This document shows, in pieces, positions 45,630 through 53,690 of a stretch of 64,000 nucleotides of DNA. How positions within the stretch are numbered: the first letter of the stretch is position 1; each line of letters opens with the position of its first letter. Under the pieces are notes generated by a model. The model saw nothing but the letters and a program-made list of their open reading frames with translations. It did no database searches and had not been told where the DNA came from. Position numbers and translations under genes: made by a program. This stretch comes from Bacillus sp. AFS055030. Its GTDB lineage: Bacteria; Bacillota; Bacilli; Bacillales; Bacillaceae_G. The DNA is taken from NCBI RefSeq assembly GCF_002574545.1, contig NZ_NUGT01000006.1, positions 57,323 through 121,322 on the forward strand, in the 5' to 3' direction.

Positions 45630-45992
45630 ATGACTGCAAAATTAACAAAAATTGAAATCATTACTCGGCCAGATAAATTTGATGTTTTAAAAGATGCCCT
45701 TTCAAAAGTAGGGATCACAGGAATGACTGTAACGAACGTTCTAGGATGCGGAATGCAATCAGGCTATACGGAGGTGTATCGGGGGAAAAAACGAACAATC
45801 AATTTACATGAAAAAATTAAAGTTGAAATAGTCGTATGTGACGTACCTGTTCAAGCAGTAATCGATGAAGCAAAAAGAGTTTTAAAAACAGGTAAACCTG
45901 GAGATGGAAAAATATTTGTATACCCAATCGAAAATGCGATTAAAATCCGTACCGGAGAAGAAGGAAGAGACGCACTCCAAAATGATTATTAG
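45630..45992 (+). CDS. glnK: Nitrogen regulatory PII protein GlnK
   Basis: A 120-residue PII protein that plugs AmtB and sequesters TnrA in Bacillus. The T-loop has GCGMQSGYTEVYRGKKRTINL and the C-terminal GDGKIFVYPIENAIKIRTGE binds ATP/2-oxoglutarate. AAGGAGGGATAAAA precedes the ATG. Cotranscribed with amtB, with a terminator after. Confidence 0.96.
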   Translation: MTAKLTKIEIITRPDKFDVLKDALSKVGITGMTVTNVLGCGMQSGYTEVYRGKKRTINLHEKIKVEIVVCDVPVQAVIDEAKRVLKTGKPGDGKIFVYPIENAIKIRTGEEGRDALQNDY

Positions 45993-45998
45993 ATTTTA

Positions 45999-46033
45999 AA
46001 AACCTAGTCGTTATATATGACTAGGTTTTTTAT
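45999..46033 (+). terminator. Terminator of amtB-glnK
   Basis: AAAACCTAGTC/GACTAGGTTTT stem followed by a T run. Confidence 0.92.
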
Positions 46034-46269
46034 TGATTAATTATCTATCATTTAAATCTACTACTATTAAACTTTCTGTGAAAATTCAACATAATGTTAG
46101 CCAGTCGAACAAGATTGATATTCTAATAAATTTACGTGACGTTTTTTGGGCTCCCCCCAACCCCAGCTCAACTCAATAGTTTTCACTTTTTAGGCACATC
46201 CGTTAAAAAATATTTTAGTAATTTTTGGTAAAATAAAAATGTAATCTAATAAAAGTTAGGGGGATTTAT

Positions 46270-46962
46270 ATGAAGAAAATAGTATATTCTATCTTATCTT
46301 TATTAGTAGTTTTTAGTTTTATTTCTCCAGCATTTGCAAACGAGGATAATCTTAATGAAGATCTCATGTATGACAATCCCGAAAATGTCGTATTTATAGA
46401 TGATTCTATGGACATTGATGAACAAAAAAAATTAATTAATAGATACCTAGAAGATCCCGAGTTAGAATCATTAATTGTTTTAGACGAATCTATTTTATTG
46501 GAAAACAATGTTATTTCTGAAGCTCTTACTCCACAATCTAGACTTGGATTAACTTCATATAAAGTTAATAATATACGTAATGGCAGCGACGTAACTGCTT
46601 CAAGTGCAATTGCCTCTACTACTGGTGAACCTGGTGTAAAAATAGGAATCAATCAAACTAAAGGTGTCGCTACTACAATATCTTCAAGTTATGGCGCTAG
46701 TAGTAAACTATTAACAGCTTCTATAGGGTGGGATGTTACAAAAAAAACAAATATTTCGATTTCTAGTTCAGTAACCGTACCAAGTAAGGTTAATGGAAAA
46801 AATGTCAAAAAATTAACATTAGAAGCATATCCTGTATATAAAACTAAAAAATATGATGTGCATAAAATGCCATGGTATTCTATTTATTGGACTAAAGAAG
46901 GAACAGGTACTGTAAAAAAAGCTTATGGCTTAGAATTTAAAAAATCATACACATATAAATAA
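46270..46962 (+). CDS. Secreted protein of unknown function
   Basis: A 230-residue protein. The signal peptide is MKKIVYSILSLLVVFSFISPAFA, with likely cleavage after AFA (residue 23). The mature part has an acidic stretch (24-85) followed by a Ser/Thr/Lys-rich beta-strand region (105-230) with KGVATTISSSYGASSKLLTASIGWDV and a basic tail. No catalytic motif or cysteine was recognised. AGGGGGATTTAT is the ribosome-binding site. A small membrane protein follows within 14 bases, so the pair probably works together. I cannot assign a family. Confidence 0.7.
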   Translation: MKKIVYSILSLLVVFSFISPAFANEDNLNEDLMYDNPENVVFIDDSMDIDEQKKLINRYLEDPELESLIVLDESILLENNVISEALTPQSRLGLTSYKVNNIRNGSDVTASSAIASTTGEPGVKIGINQTKGVATTISSSYGASSKLLTASIGWDVTKKTNISISSSVTVPSKVNGKNVKKLTLEAYPVYKTKKYDVHKMPWYSIYWTKEGTGTVKKAYGLEFKKSYTYK

Positions 46963-46976
46963 AATTGAGGTGAAAA

Positions 46977-47195
46977 ATGAATAAAAAATATATCTATTTA
47001 CTATTAATGCTGATTATTCTTATTGGAAGTTTAAAAATTCCTAATATCTTAGAATCTACCTATCCGTTAGATATAGAATCTGTGCCTGAAACTTTTTACA
47101 ACATTAAGTATTTAGTACAAAATCTTTTTTATTTGGTTTTTATCATATTTACTTGTATTACATTATTGTTATTATACTTTAAAAAAGATAAGTAA
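46977..47195 (+). CDS. Small two-helix membrane protein, unknown
   Basis: A 72-residue membrane protein with hydrophobic segments at about 5-23 (YIYLLLMLIILIGSL) and 45-67 (LVQNLFYLVFIIFTCITLLLLYF), linked by a short extracellular loop. TGAGGTGAAAA precedes the ATG, which lies 14 bases after the secreted-protein gene. A role as partner, immunity or retention factor of that protein is only a guess. Terminator follows. Confidence 0.6.
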   Translation: MNKKYIYLLLMLIILIGSLKIPNILESTYPLDIESVPETFYNIKYLVQNLFYLVFIIFTCITLLLLYFKKDK

Positions 47196-47218
47196 TACGG
47201 GGTGTTAATTCTACACAA

Positions 47219-47258
47219 TAAAGATGATTTCTGTAATTTTACAGGACTCATCTTTTTT
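47219..47258 (+). terminator. Terminator of the secreted/membrane pair
   Basis: AAAGATGA/TCATCTTT outer stem with inner CTGTA/TACAG, followed by T6. Confidence 0.85.
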
Positions 47259-47430
47259 ATATTCCATTGAATTATATTCTTCTATTTTTTATTGAGTATC
47301 ATCTCACCCCCAAAAAAATATGGCATTATTTTTATGATCCATGATTTATTTACGATTCTCAATTCTTTATCCGACCCCAAGTTTTTAATTGCAATTTACA
47401 GTTCTACACTCTACTCAAGCTACTTCAAAA

Positions 47431-47459
47431 ACAAAAAAGGGGTGAAAAAGTTCACCCCT
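47431..47459 (-). terminator. Terminator of asnB-like gene
   Basis: GGGGTGAA/TTCACCCC stem followed by T6 on the minus strand. Confidence 0.9.
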
Positions 47460-47464
47460 CTACT

Positions 47465-49312
47465 TTAAGCTTTCACATTAATATTGAATTTTTTAAACCA
47501 AACATGAATTTGATATAAATGTGCTAGTAACTGAGGTCCAGACATTAATTGTCCGTACCACGGTATTTGAAATACTTTTCCTTCACTTTCTACTAAACTA
47601 TTTAATTGTTCTTTATCAATAAACTCGTAAAGTGCGGAGCTTTTATCTTTTAAAGCTTCTTTTAATTTTTGAACAACTAATTTTGTATAGACTGGGTTAT
47701 GAGTTTTTGGATATGGGCTTTTTTTGCGGTATAAGATATCATCAGGTAAAAGACCTTCAAGAGACTTTCTTAAAATGCCTTTTTCTCGGTCACCATACAT
47801 TTTAAGCTCCCACGGGATATTCCATACATATTCGACAAGTCTGTGATCTGCAAAAGGAACACGCACCTCAAGGCTTGCTCCCATACTCATCCGATCTTTG
47901 CGATCTAATAATTGAGCCATAAACCATTGACGATTTAAATAAAACAGTTGTCTTCTTTTAGCCTCTAAAGGACTTTCTCCTTCAAGGATCGGTGTTTCTT
48001 TAACAGTCTCATTGTAGCGATCTTGAACGTACTGAGTTAAATTTAGCTTTTTACTCCATTCGTCTTTTAAAAGCTTTTGACGAAGTTCTGTTGACCGCAT
48101 CCAAGGAAACGCTGGTCTATTCAAGTCATCTTCTCGGTGAAACCAAGGATATCCACCAAAAATTTCATCAGCACACTCTCCTGATAATCCTACTACAAAG
48201 TTCTGTTTTATTTTTTGACAAAACCATAATAGTGAAGAATCGACATCCGCCATTCCTGGAAGATCACGACACTCTGTCGCTTCGTCTAAATATTGCACGA
48301 GTTCTTCGTTTGTAATGACACATCTTTGATGATTCGTATTAAATGTTGAAGACATTAACTCAATCCAAGGTGCGTCTGAATTTGGTTGGAATACACTTGA
48401 TGTGAAGTATTTATCATTTTCTTCATAATCAATCGAATAGGTAGTTAATTGCCCTTTTCCTTCTTTAGCGTAATGATTTGCAGCGATTGCGGTAATCGTA
48501 CTAGAATCCACTCCACCTGATAAAAACGTACATAAAGGAACATCTGAAACCAATTGTCTTACAATCGCATCCTCAACATAGAAACGTACTTTTTCAATCG
48601 TTTCATCAACTGAATCTGTGTGTATATCGCTTTTAACATCCCAATATTTCCATATTTTAAGTCCATTTCTTGAGAATGTCATAGCATGACCACCACGAAG
48701 TTCTTTAATTCCATCAAAAACACCATTTCCAGGTGTACGAGATGGACCAAGTCCAAATACTTCTGAGAGCCCTTCTTGTGTTAATTCTGCTTTGACATCA
48801 GGGTTTGCTAAAATTGCCTTTACTTCTGAAGCGAATAATAATCTTTTATAGTCTTCTTTATAAAATAGTGGTTTAACACCTAAACGATCTCTTGCAATGA
48901 ATACACTTTCCTTTTCTTCATCCCAGATTGCAAAAGCAAATATTCCATTAAATTTATCTACACATGCTTCCTTCCACTCAATATAGCTTGTAAGTAGCAC
49001 CTCAGTATCTGAATGGCCTTGAAACGTGTAGCCTCTTTTTAAAAGTTCTTTTCTAATATCCTCTGTATTATACAACTCACCATTGTAGCAAAGCGTATAC
49101 GTGAAGTTACCTTTCGTCTTACGCATCGGTTGCTTTCCACCAACAGGATCAACTACAACTAATCTTTTGTGGCCAAAACTACAATGATTCGACGACCAAA
49201 TATTCGTATCATCTGGACCTCGTTTAGACAATGTTTCAGCCATTTTTTTTGTTACTGTTTTTACATTAGATAAATCCTTTTGAAAATCTGCCCACCCAGT
49301 TATACCGCACAT
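47465..49312 (-). CDS. asnO: Asparagine synthase (glutamine-hydrolysing), AsnO-like
   Basis: Makes asparagine from aspartate, ATP and glutamine. The 615-residue protein starts MCGITGW, so Cys2 is the glutaminase nucleophile, and has CYNGELYN in the amidotransferase domain. The synthetase domain carries the PP-motif LSGGVDSSTITAIA and GLSGECADEIFGGYPW. Position near yisN/yisL matches B. subtilis asnO (yisO), the sporulation-linked paralogue; general family is certain, paralogue identity is inferred. GAAAGGAGAAAAAAC precedes the ATG. Confidence 0.93.
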   Translation of the reverse strand: MCGITGWADFQKDLSNVKTVTKKMAETLSKRGPDDTNIWSSNHCSFGHKRLVVVDPVGGKQPMRKTKGNFTYTLCYNGELYNTEDIRKELLKRGYTFQGHSDTEVLLTSYIEWKEACVDKFNGIFAFAIWDEEKESVFIARDRLGVKPLFYKEDYKRLLFASEVKAILANPDVKAELTQEGLSEVFGLGPSRTPGNGVFDGIKELRGGHAMTFSRNGLKIWKYWDVKSDIHTDSVDETIEKVRFYVEDAIVRQLVSDVPLCTFLSGGVDSSTITAIAANHYAKEGKGQLTTYSIDYEENDKYFTSSVFQPNSDAPWIELMSSTFNTNHQRCVITNEELVQYLDEATECRDLPGMADVDSSLLWFCQKIKQNFVVGLSGECADEIFGGYPWFHREDDLNRPAFPWMRSTELRQKLLKDEWSKKLNLTQYVQDRYNETVKETPILEGESPLEAKRRQLFYLNRQWFMAQLLDRKDRMSMGASLEVRVPFADHRLVEYVWNIPWELKMYGDREKGILRKSLEGLLPDDILYRKKSPYPKTHNPVYTKLVVQKLKEALKDKSSALYEFIDKEQLNSLVESEGKVFQIPWYGQLMSGPQLLAHLYQIHVWFKKFNINVKA

Positions 49313-49738
49313 GTTTTTTCTCCTTTCTGGGCTATTTCCCTATAAATCTAAAGTTAATTCTATATCGTATTATTGCTTATAAAAATAGGTGCGTAATTTC
49401 TCAAAAAAAGTTGGTAACTTCTCATTATTTGTCCATACGTTTTTTTAATTTTTGCATAGTTATAAAATAGTTAAGTTATGTCAATAAATGAAAAAAGTAG
49501 CAGCTTTAAATAAACGCAGCTATTAAGATTTATAAATCCTAATACCGGTCGGAAAATAGAGTAAAATTTCTAATCCATTTAAAACAATATTCGAGATTCA
49601 AAAAAAGGTTCGAACGAAAATAAATAGTATTAGATACTTCATTTTATGATTCAATAAAATGTCCGAATCACTACTTTTCACTTGAACCTATGCAAATAAA
49701 CAATGAACAGCAGAACGCTTGTAACTGGAGGTTACTTA
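49313..49738. other. Divergent intergenic region asnO/yisN
   Basis: About 425 AT-rich bases, no supported gene and no T-box motif found. A few short reading frames lack ribosome-binding sites. Confidence 0.5.
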
Positions 49739-50302
49739 ATGCAATTCAAGCATCGATCACAATTATTTCAAAAGCAACCTCGCGCTTTCACTATTGGAGC
49801 AATTGAAGAAATCAATGATGAATGGGTCTTTTTCGATGATGAAACAGATGAGGCATTTTTACTTGAGGATCTTATCGATGAAGATTTTGAAGTTTCTATA
49901 AATGAAGAGTGGGTACCTGCATCTTTAAAAAATGGTCATTATATTATCCAGAATTCCAAAAAGAAAAAATTACAAAATGGCGATATCCTTCGTATTCAAA
50001 GAAAGCTTTTATATAGCTTCGATTCACTTTTGAAAAATTTAACTGATGAATCATTTTATACTTTAGCTTACCTATTGAATACACATAATTTTTCCCTATA
50101 TGATTGTTTGTACTGTCATAACTTCCTTTCGTTTCAACCTGAAGGTTCGCCGTCAGAAGGCGTAAATTTCATCGTATTTGATAATGGAGAACTTGTTTGT
50201 TCAGTATATCACCAATTTAGAATATCACTTGAAGAACAAAACCATCGATTTGAACTTACGAAAGCTACAGGTAACCGCTACCTGTTAACACAACTTTCAT
50301 AA
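49739..50302 (+). CDS. yisN: DUF2777-type protein YisN
   Basis: A 187-residue acidic cytosolic protein of the YisN family, identified mainly by position between asnO and yisL and by its length. ATG 49739 has CTGGAGGTTACTTA upstream; an earlier in-frame ATG at 49703 has none. It contains a CLYCHNF motif (two Cys) near residue 125. Function unknown. Confidence 0.75.
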   Translation: MQFKHRSQLFQKQPRAFTIGAIEEINDEWVFFDDETDEAFLLEDLIDEDFEVSINEEWVPASLKNGHYIIQNSKKKKLQNGDILRIQRKLLYSFDSLLKNLTDESFYTLAYLLNTHNFSLYDCLYCHNFLSFQPEGSPSEGVNFIVFDNGELVCSVYHQFRISLEEQNHRFELTKATGNRYLLTQLS

Positions 50303-50306
50303 ATAC

Positions 50307-50341
50307 AAAAAACTGCCACAAGAAAATTGTGACAGTTTTTT
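50307..50341 (+). terminator. Bidirectional terminator yisN/yisL
   Basis: AAAAAACTGCCACA pairs with TGTGACAGTTTTTT. T runs on both strands. Confidence 0.88.
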
Positions 50342-50343
50342 TA

Positions 50344-50718
50344 TTATGCAAAGAAATTAAAACCTTGTGGTAATTTAAATCCTAAATATAATAAAGCTAA
50401 AATGAATACTGTAAAAATAGTTGCAGGAACAACCATTTTACGATGTTTCTTAGAAGACACTGTAAAATATTCAAACACACCTAACATAAGAATACCAAGT
50501 GTCATTTTTACGTTATAAAGCATCATCATATTAGACGGCATATTATCTTTATTTGAAATATTAATAAATAAATACAGTCCAGTTCCTAAGATAACGAAGT
50601 ATAAAAGACGTAAAATCATGTGGGCAACTTTCACATTCCAACCATTTTTGTATCCGTGCCCAACAAATAAAGCTAAAATAATAGCGATTACCCACGATGT
50701 AATATGTAAGTGAATCAT
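50344..50718 (-). CDS. yisL: DUF1516 membrane protein YisL
   Basis: A 124-residue integral membrane protein with four helices (about 5-20, 30-50, 58-80, 90-112), the DUF1516/YisL layout (HITSWVIAIILALFVGHGYKNG). ATG 50718 is chosen with GGGAGGA upstream; the longer TTG at 50733 overlaps that site. Function unknown. Confidence 0.85.
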   Translation of the reverse strand: MIHLHITSWVIAIILALFVGHGYKNGWNVKVAHMILRLLYFVILGTGLYLFINISNKDNMPSNMMMLYNVKMTLGILMLGVFEYFTVSSKKHRKMVVPATIFTVFILALLYLGFKLPQGFNFFA

Positions 50719-51172
50719 TTCATTTCCTCCCAATTATATATTCTAAATAATCATAACATAAGTGTTTGAATAAGGAAAAATGTAGATGAAATGGAATGGG
50801 AAAAGATTTTAAAAAAATTCACAAATTGTTCAAAATATACACTATGATTTTATACCTATTAACCGTCATAAAACGTATGACATATTATTCATTTTTAAAA
50901 ATCATAAATTATATTAATCTAGGATTGTAATCTACTGTCGAAAATAAATTTAATACCATCAGGTGGCTCCTTGCAATTCGACATGCCGTAAAGTTTATCC
51001 AACAAAAACCTTTCAATTTCCACTATCCCATGATGGAATGCAGATGAATATTGTAGTATTTTGTAAGTTTTGCACTTCTTTTAGCGAATGCCTTCTCATA
51101 TGAAAATGATTTTGTATAATAGCATTACATACATCGTGAGTCCTAGACATAATTCCCTATTCTTGAACAAAG
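50719..51172. other. Intergenic region yisL/yisI
   Basis: About 450 bases with no supported gene. It must hold the promoters of yisL (minus) and yisI (plus). Confidence 0.5.
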
Positions 51173-51175
51173 TTG

Positions 51176-51340
51176 GTGACTAAATTGCTGCTTCATGTTA
51201 TAGAGAAAAAACGGGCCCGAATGGTTTACTATGCGGGACGATATGGCTTTACGAACAAGAAAACAGTTTTATGTAGCCAGGAATTGGACAGGCTAATGAA
51301 TATGATTTCGACCTTTACCTCTTCTAAAAGGAGAGCTTAA
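51176..51340 (+). CDS. yisI: Spo0E-like aspartyl-phosphate phosphatase YisI
   Basis: A 54-residue Spo0E-family protein, which dephosphorylates Spo0A-P in relatives. The helix-loop-helix is clear: HVIEKKRARMVYYAGRYGF, then TVLCSQELDRLMNMI, with the signature SQELD (about residues 35-39). The start is uncertain: GTG 51176, TTG 51173 or TTG 51185, none with a strong ribosome-binding site. It lies just upstream of gerP, the place of yisI in B. subtilis, and would delay sporulation. Confidence 0.82.
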   Translation: MTKLLLHVIEKKRARMVYYAGRYGFTNKKTVLCSQELDRLMNMISTFTSSKRRA

Positions 51341-51488
51341 TAGCTAGCTCGCGATTAGTTTATTCTAATTGCAGCTAGTATTTTTTTTGTAATAGTAAAA
51401 AGATATTTCTTCCCTTTTTATTTTCCTTTACCCCTTTTCTTCCTATTTATAAAAATTAATACTTCTTAACAATACATAGTCTACAATC

Positions 51489-51516
51489 ACGTTTTAGGTT
51501 AAATGGCCATATAATA
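51489..51516 (+). promoter_or_regulatory. Sigma-K promoter of the gerP operon
   Basis: AC at 51489-51490, exactly 17 bases, then CATATAATA at 51508-51516, matching the AC-N17-CATANNNTA consensus fully. It lies 34 bases before gerPA. gerP is known to be transcribed in the mother cell during coat formation. Confidence 0.8.
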
Positions 51517-51549
51517 CATAATCATAAAAAGAACAAAGGGTGTACAGTC

Positions 51550-51771
51550 ATGCCTGCTTATGTTGGAGTAATTAATATCGTCAGTATCGGTAGTAGCGCT
51601 GTAGTTAACGTGGGTGATGCATATAATATCATACCTAAAAGTAGTGCTCAAACGTACGCCGGTGCTGGTTCGTTTAATACAGGTGATAATGTAACAGTTT
51701 ATAACAATAAAAGTATTTCAAATGTATATGATCAAGACCAAGTTGATCAGCCAATGGTTGGAAACATGTAA
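51550..51771 (+). CDS. gerPA: Spore germination protein GerPA
   Basis: A 73-residue protein, first gene of the gerP operon. GerP proteins sit in the coat and help small germinants reach inner-membrane receptors. The sequence NVGDAYNIIPKSSAQTYAGAGSFNTGD is typical of the GerPA/GerPF family and is paralogous to GerPF at the operon end. AAAGGGTGTACAGTC precedes the ATG. Confidence 0.92.
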   Translation: MPAYVGVINIVSIGSSAVVNVGDAYNIIPKSSAQTYAGAGSFNTGDNVTVYNNKSISNVYDQDQVDQPMVGNM

Positions 51772-51784
51772 AGGAGGGTGTCGT

Positions 51785-51982
51785 TTGAATATATATATAC
51801 ATCAAACAATTATTATTAATCAGCTAAAAACTGGTGGGATCGTAAACTCATCTGTTTTTCAAATCGGAACAACAGGAAATATAAATGCAAGAACGGTAAC
51901 GAATAATACTGGAGATTATTTAGAACCAGCACCGCCAATTACTGAACCAGGTCAAATCGTTCAAACCTCGCAAGAAACATAA
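51785..51982 (+). CDS. gerPB: Spore germination protein GerPB
   Basis: A 65-residue protein beginning at TTG 51785 with AAAGGAGGGTGTCG upstream. NIYIHQTIIINQLKTGGIVNSSVFQIG is the family core. The C-terminus is Pro/Glu-rich (EPAPPITEPGQ). It is slightly shorter than B. subtilis GerPB (77). A longer in-frame start at 51722 overlaps gerPA and is rejected. Confidence 0.9.
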   Translation: MNIYIHQTIIINQLKTGGIVNSSVFQIGTTGNINARTVTNNTGDYLEPAPPITEPGQIVQTSQET

Positions 51983-52019
51983 ATTTATTCCTGTAGCAAA
52001 TTGAAAGCGAGGGAATTCT

Positions 52020-52631
52020 ATGAATCAACTAGAATTAAGACAGACCCAAATTGAGCAATTACTATATGAGCAGTCCAAAATAATTGAACAATTAAAAGCT
52101 AAAGTAGTTCAGCTTGAGGCTACTGTTCTTGAACTTTCTCAAAGACCTGAGACAAAAATTGATAAAATTGAATATAAATTTGACCAATTAAAAGTAGAAA
52201 ATTTAAACGGCACGTTAACAATAGGTCTGAATCCACTTCAAGCACCTACATTTGATGATTTAACAGTCGAAAATCAACAAATAGATATTAAACCTGACAA
52301 TAATATGAAAGCACTAAAATCATATATAGAAGAAAGAATCCACTTCCATTTAAAAGAAGAGGCATTAGAAACCATCCTCCAATTAGAAACAGATCTAAGA
52401 GTTGCTGTAGATGATTATTATCGTCAAATGATGATCGATGATATACGAAATCAAATGGATATAAGGATTCCTTACTATATTGACTTATATAGAAATAAAC
52501 CAAACTTTGCTGATAACCCTCTACAATATTCTGAAGAAATCGTTTTACACATGTTAAGAGATATTCGAACTGCCTATAGTGCCTTTTTACAAAACTTACC
52601 ACATAATATTGGAAAGGAGAATAAAGGATGA
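52020..52631 (+). CDS. gerPC: Spore germination protein GerPC
   Basis: A 203-residue protein. The N-terminal 45 residues form a coiled coil (LELRQTQIEQLLYEQSKIIEQLKAKV). A domain with KIEYKFDQLKVENLNGTLTIGLNP follows, then a helical C-terminus ending near a conserved YRNKP segment. Length equals B. subtilis GerPC (205). GCGAGGGAATTCT precedes the ATG. Its stop overlaps the gerPD start (ATGA). Confidence 0.93.
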   Translation: MNQLELRQTQIEQLLYEQSKIIEQLKAKVVQLEATVLELSQRPETKIDKIEYKFDQLKVENLNGTLTIGLNPLQAPTFDDLTVENQQIDIKPDNNMKALKSYIEERIHFHLKEEALETILQLETDLRVAVDDYYRQMMIDDIRNQMDIRIPYYIDLYRNKPNFADNPLQYSEEIVLHMLRDIRTAYSAFLQNLPHNIGKENKG

Positions 52632-52804
52632 ATTTAAATGTAACAAATTGCAATTTACAAGTAGATGAAATAAAATTTACAGCCATTTCATCATCTTCCT
52701 TATTCTTAGTTGGAGATGCTCATAATATTTCACTATCTTCTATATTTGACACACCACCAGAATCATTAATTATTGGACCATTTGTACCTTTATCTGTAAG
52801 TTAA
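52628..52804 (+). CDS. gerPD: Spore germination protein GerPD
   Basis: A 58-residue protein (same length as B. subtilis GerPD), beginning MNLNVTNCNLQVDEIKF with a VGDAHNIS motif like GerPA and GerPF and a C-terminal LIIGPFVPL. It overlaps gerPC by 4 bases and gerPE by 1 base, so translation is probably coupled. Confidence 0.92.
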   Translation: MNLNVTNCNLQVDEIKFTAISSSSLFLVGDAHNISLSSIFDTPPESLIIGPFVPLSVS

Positions 52805-53418
52805 TGTTTAAAATTGATCCAAGATTTCGTTTAGCCTCCGTAGAAAGATATGATGTAAATACAGTACTATTTTCAAGCATTTTACAGTTTGGGGATACAT
52901 TTTCAGTCAATGCAGAGTCAAATGCTCTCGCGCTTCATGAAGAGGGAAATATGTTTGTTGATGTAAACAAAGATGTTTTTGAATATTATCCACTTTTTAA
53001 AGTCATTCCAACACATCTTCCATATGTTCCTAATGTAAACTTAAACCGAGTAAATCTTAATCCCACAATCCAAGTTGGTTCAATTAATTATAATGGTATA
53101 AGCTCAGCCGGTGTTTCGATTATTGGTTCTGTTCATAATGCTTTAATGTTATCTAGAGTACATCAAATACGACATTTTACCACAACAACACCTACTATAC
53201 ATTATCAAACTCCAGGCACTAGTCATGCTCAACCTACTTTTTCTCAGCTATTACAGCCAATGATGGCACAGCCTATGCAATCCGTTCAACCATCTTCGTC
53301 TGTCATAACGCCACACACAATAGTACCAGTAGCACCTGTAGCACCAAGTGTGCCTTCAGTACCTGTAGTAGTAACAAGACAAAATAAAGAAACATCAGAA
53401 ACAAATAGAAACGATTAA
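52804..53418 (+). CDS. gerPE: Spore germination protein GerPE with long C-terminal extension
   Basis: A 204-residue protein. Residues 1-120 are the GerPE core (RLASVERYDVNTVLFSSILQFGDT ... INYNGISSAGVSIIGSVHNALMLSRVHQIRHF). Residues 121-204 are an extra low-complexity tail rich in Thr, Pro, Ser, Gln and Val (QPMMAQPMQSVQPSSSV, VPVAPVAPSVPSVPVVV). GerPE of B. subtilis and B. cereus is only about 115-130 residues, so the tail is unusual. Starts on the gerPD stop. Confidence 0.9.
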   Translation: MFKIDPRFRLASVERYDVNTVLFSSILQFGDTFSVNAESNALALHEEGNMFVDVNKDVFEYYPLFKVIPTHLPYVPNVNLNRVNLNPTIQVGSINYNGISSAGVSIIGSVHNALMLSRVHQIRHFTTTTPTIHYQTPGTSHAQPTFSQLLQPMMAQPMQSVQPSSSVITPHTIVPVAPVAPSVPSVPVVVTRQNKETSETNRND

Positions 53419-53434
53419 GAAAGGAGGTTATTTC

Positions 53435-53650
53435 ATGCCAACATTTCTTGGTGCAATTGTGATCACAAGCAACGAAGGAAATATTAATACAGGAGATCTT
53501 AATAATATCTCACCAAAAACGCAAACAAAATCATATTTCGGCTCAGGCTCAGGTAATACTGGGTTTATACCAGCAACAATAAGTGGAGCAAGTGCAACGA
53601 ATACTTTAGATGCTGATGTAGTTGATCAAAATGAAGTTGCGACTCTATAA
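53435..53650 (+). CDS. gerPF: Spore germination protein GerPF
   Basis: A 71-residue protein, the last gene of the operon. MPTFLGAIVITSNEGNINTGDLNNISPK parallels GerPA, of which it is a paralogue. AGAAAGGAGGTTATTTC precedes the ATG. A terminator follows, convergent with addA. Confidence 0.93.
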   Translation: MPTFLGAIVITSNEGNINTGDLNNISPKTQTKSYFGSGSGNTGFIPATISGASATNTLDADVVDQNEVATL

Positions 53651-53655
53651 TACAC

Positions 53656-53690
53656 AAAAAAGCGATGCATTAAGCATCGCTTTTTCTATA
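53656..53690 (+). terminator. Bidirectional terminator gerPF/addA
   Basis: AAAAAGCGATGC/GCATCGCTTTTT perfect stem. The addA stop lies at its right edge. Confidence 0.9.
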
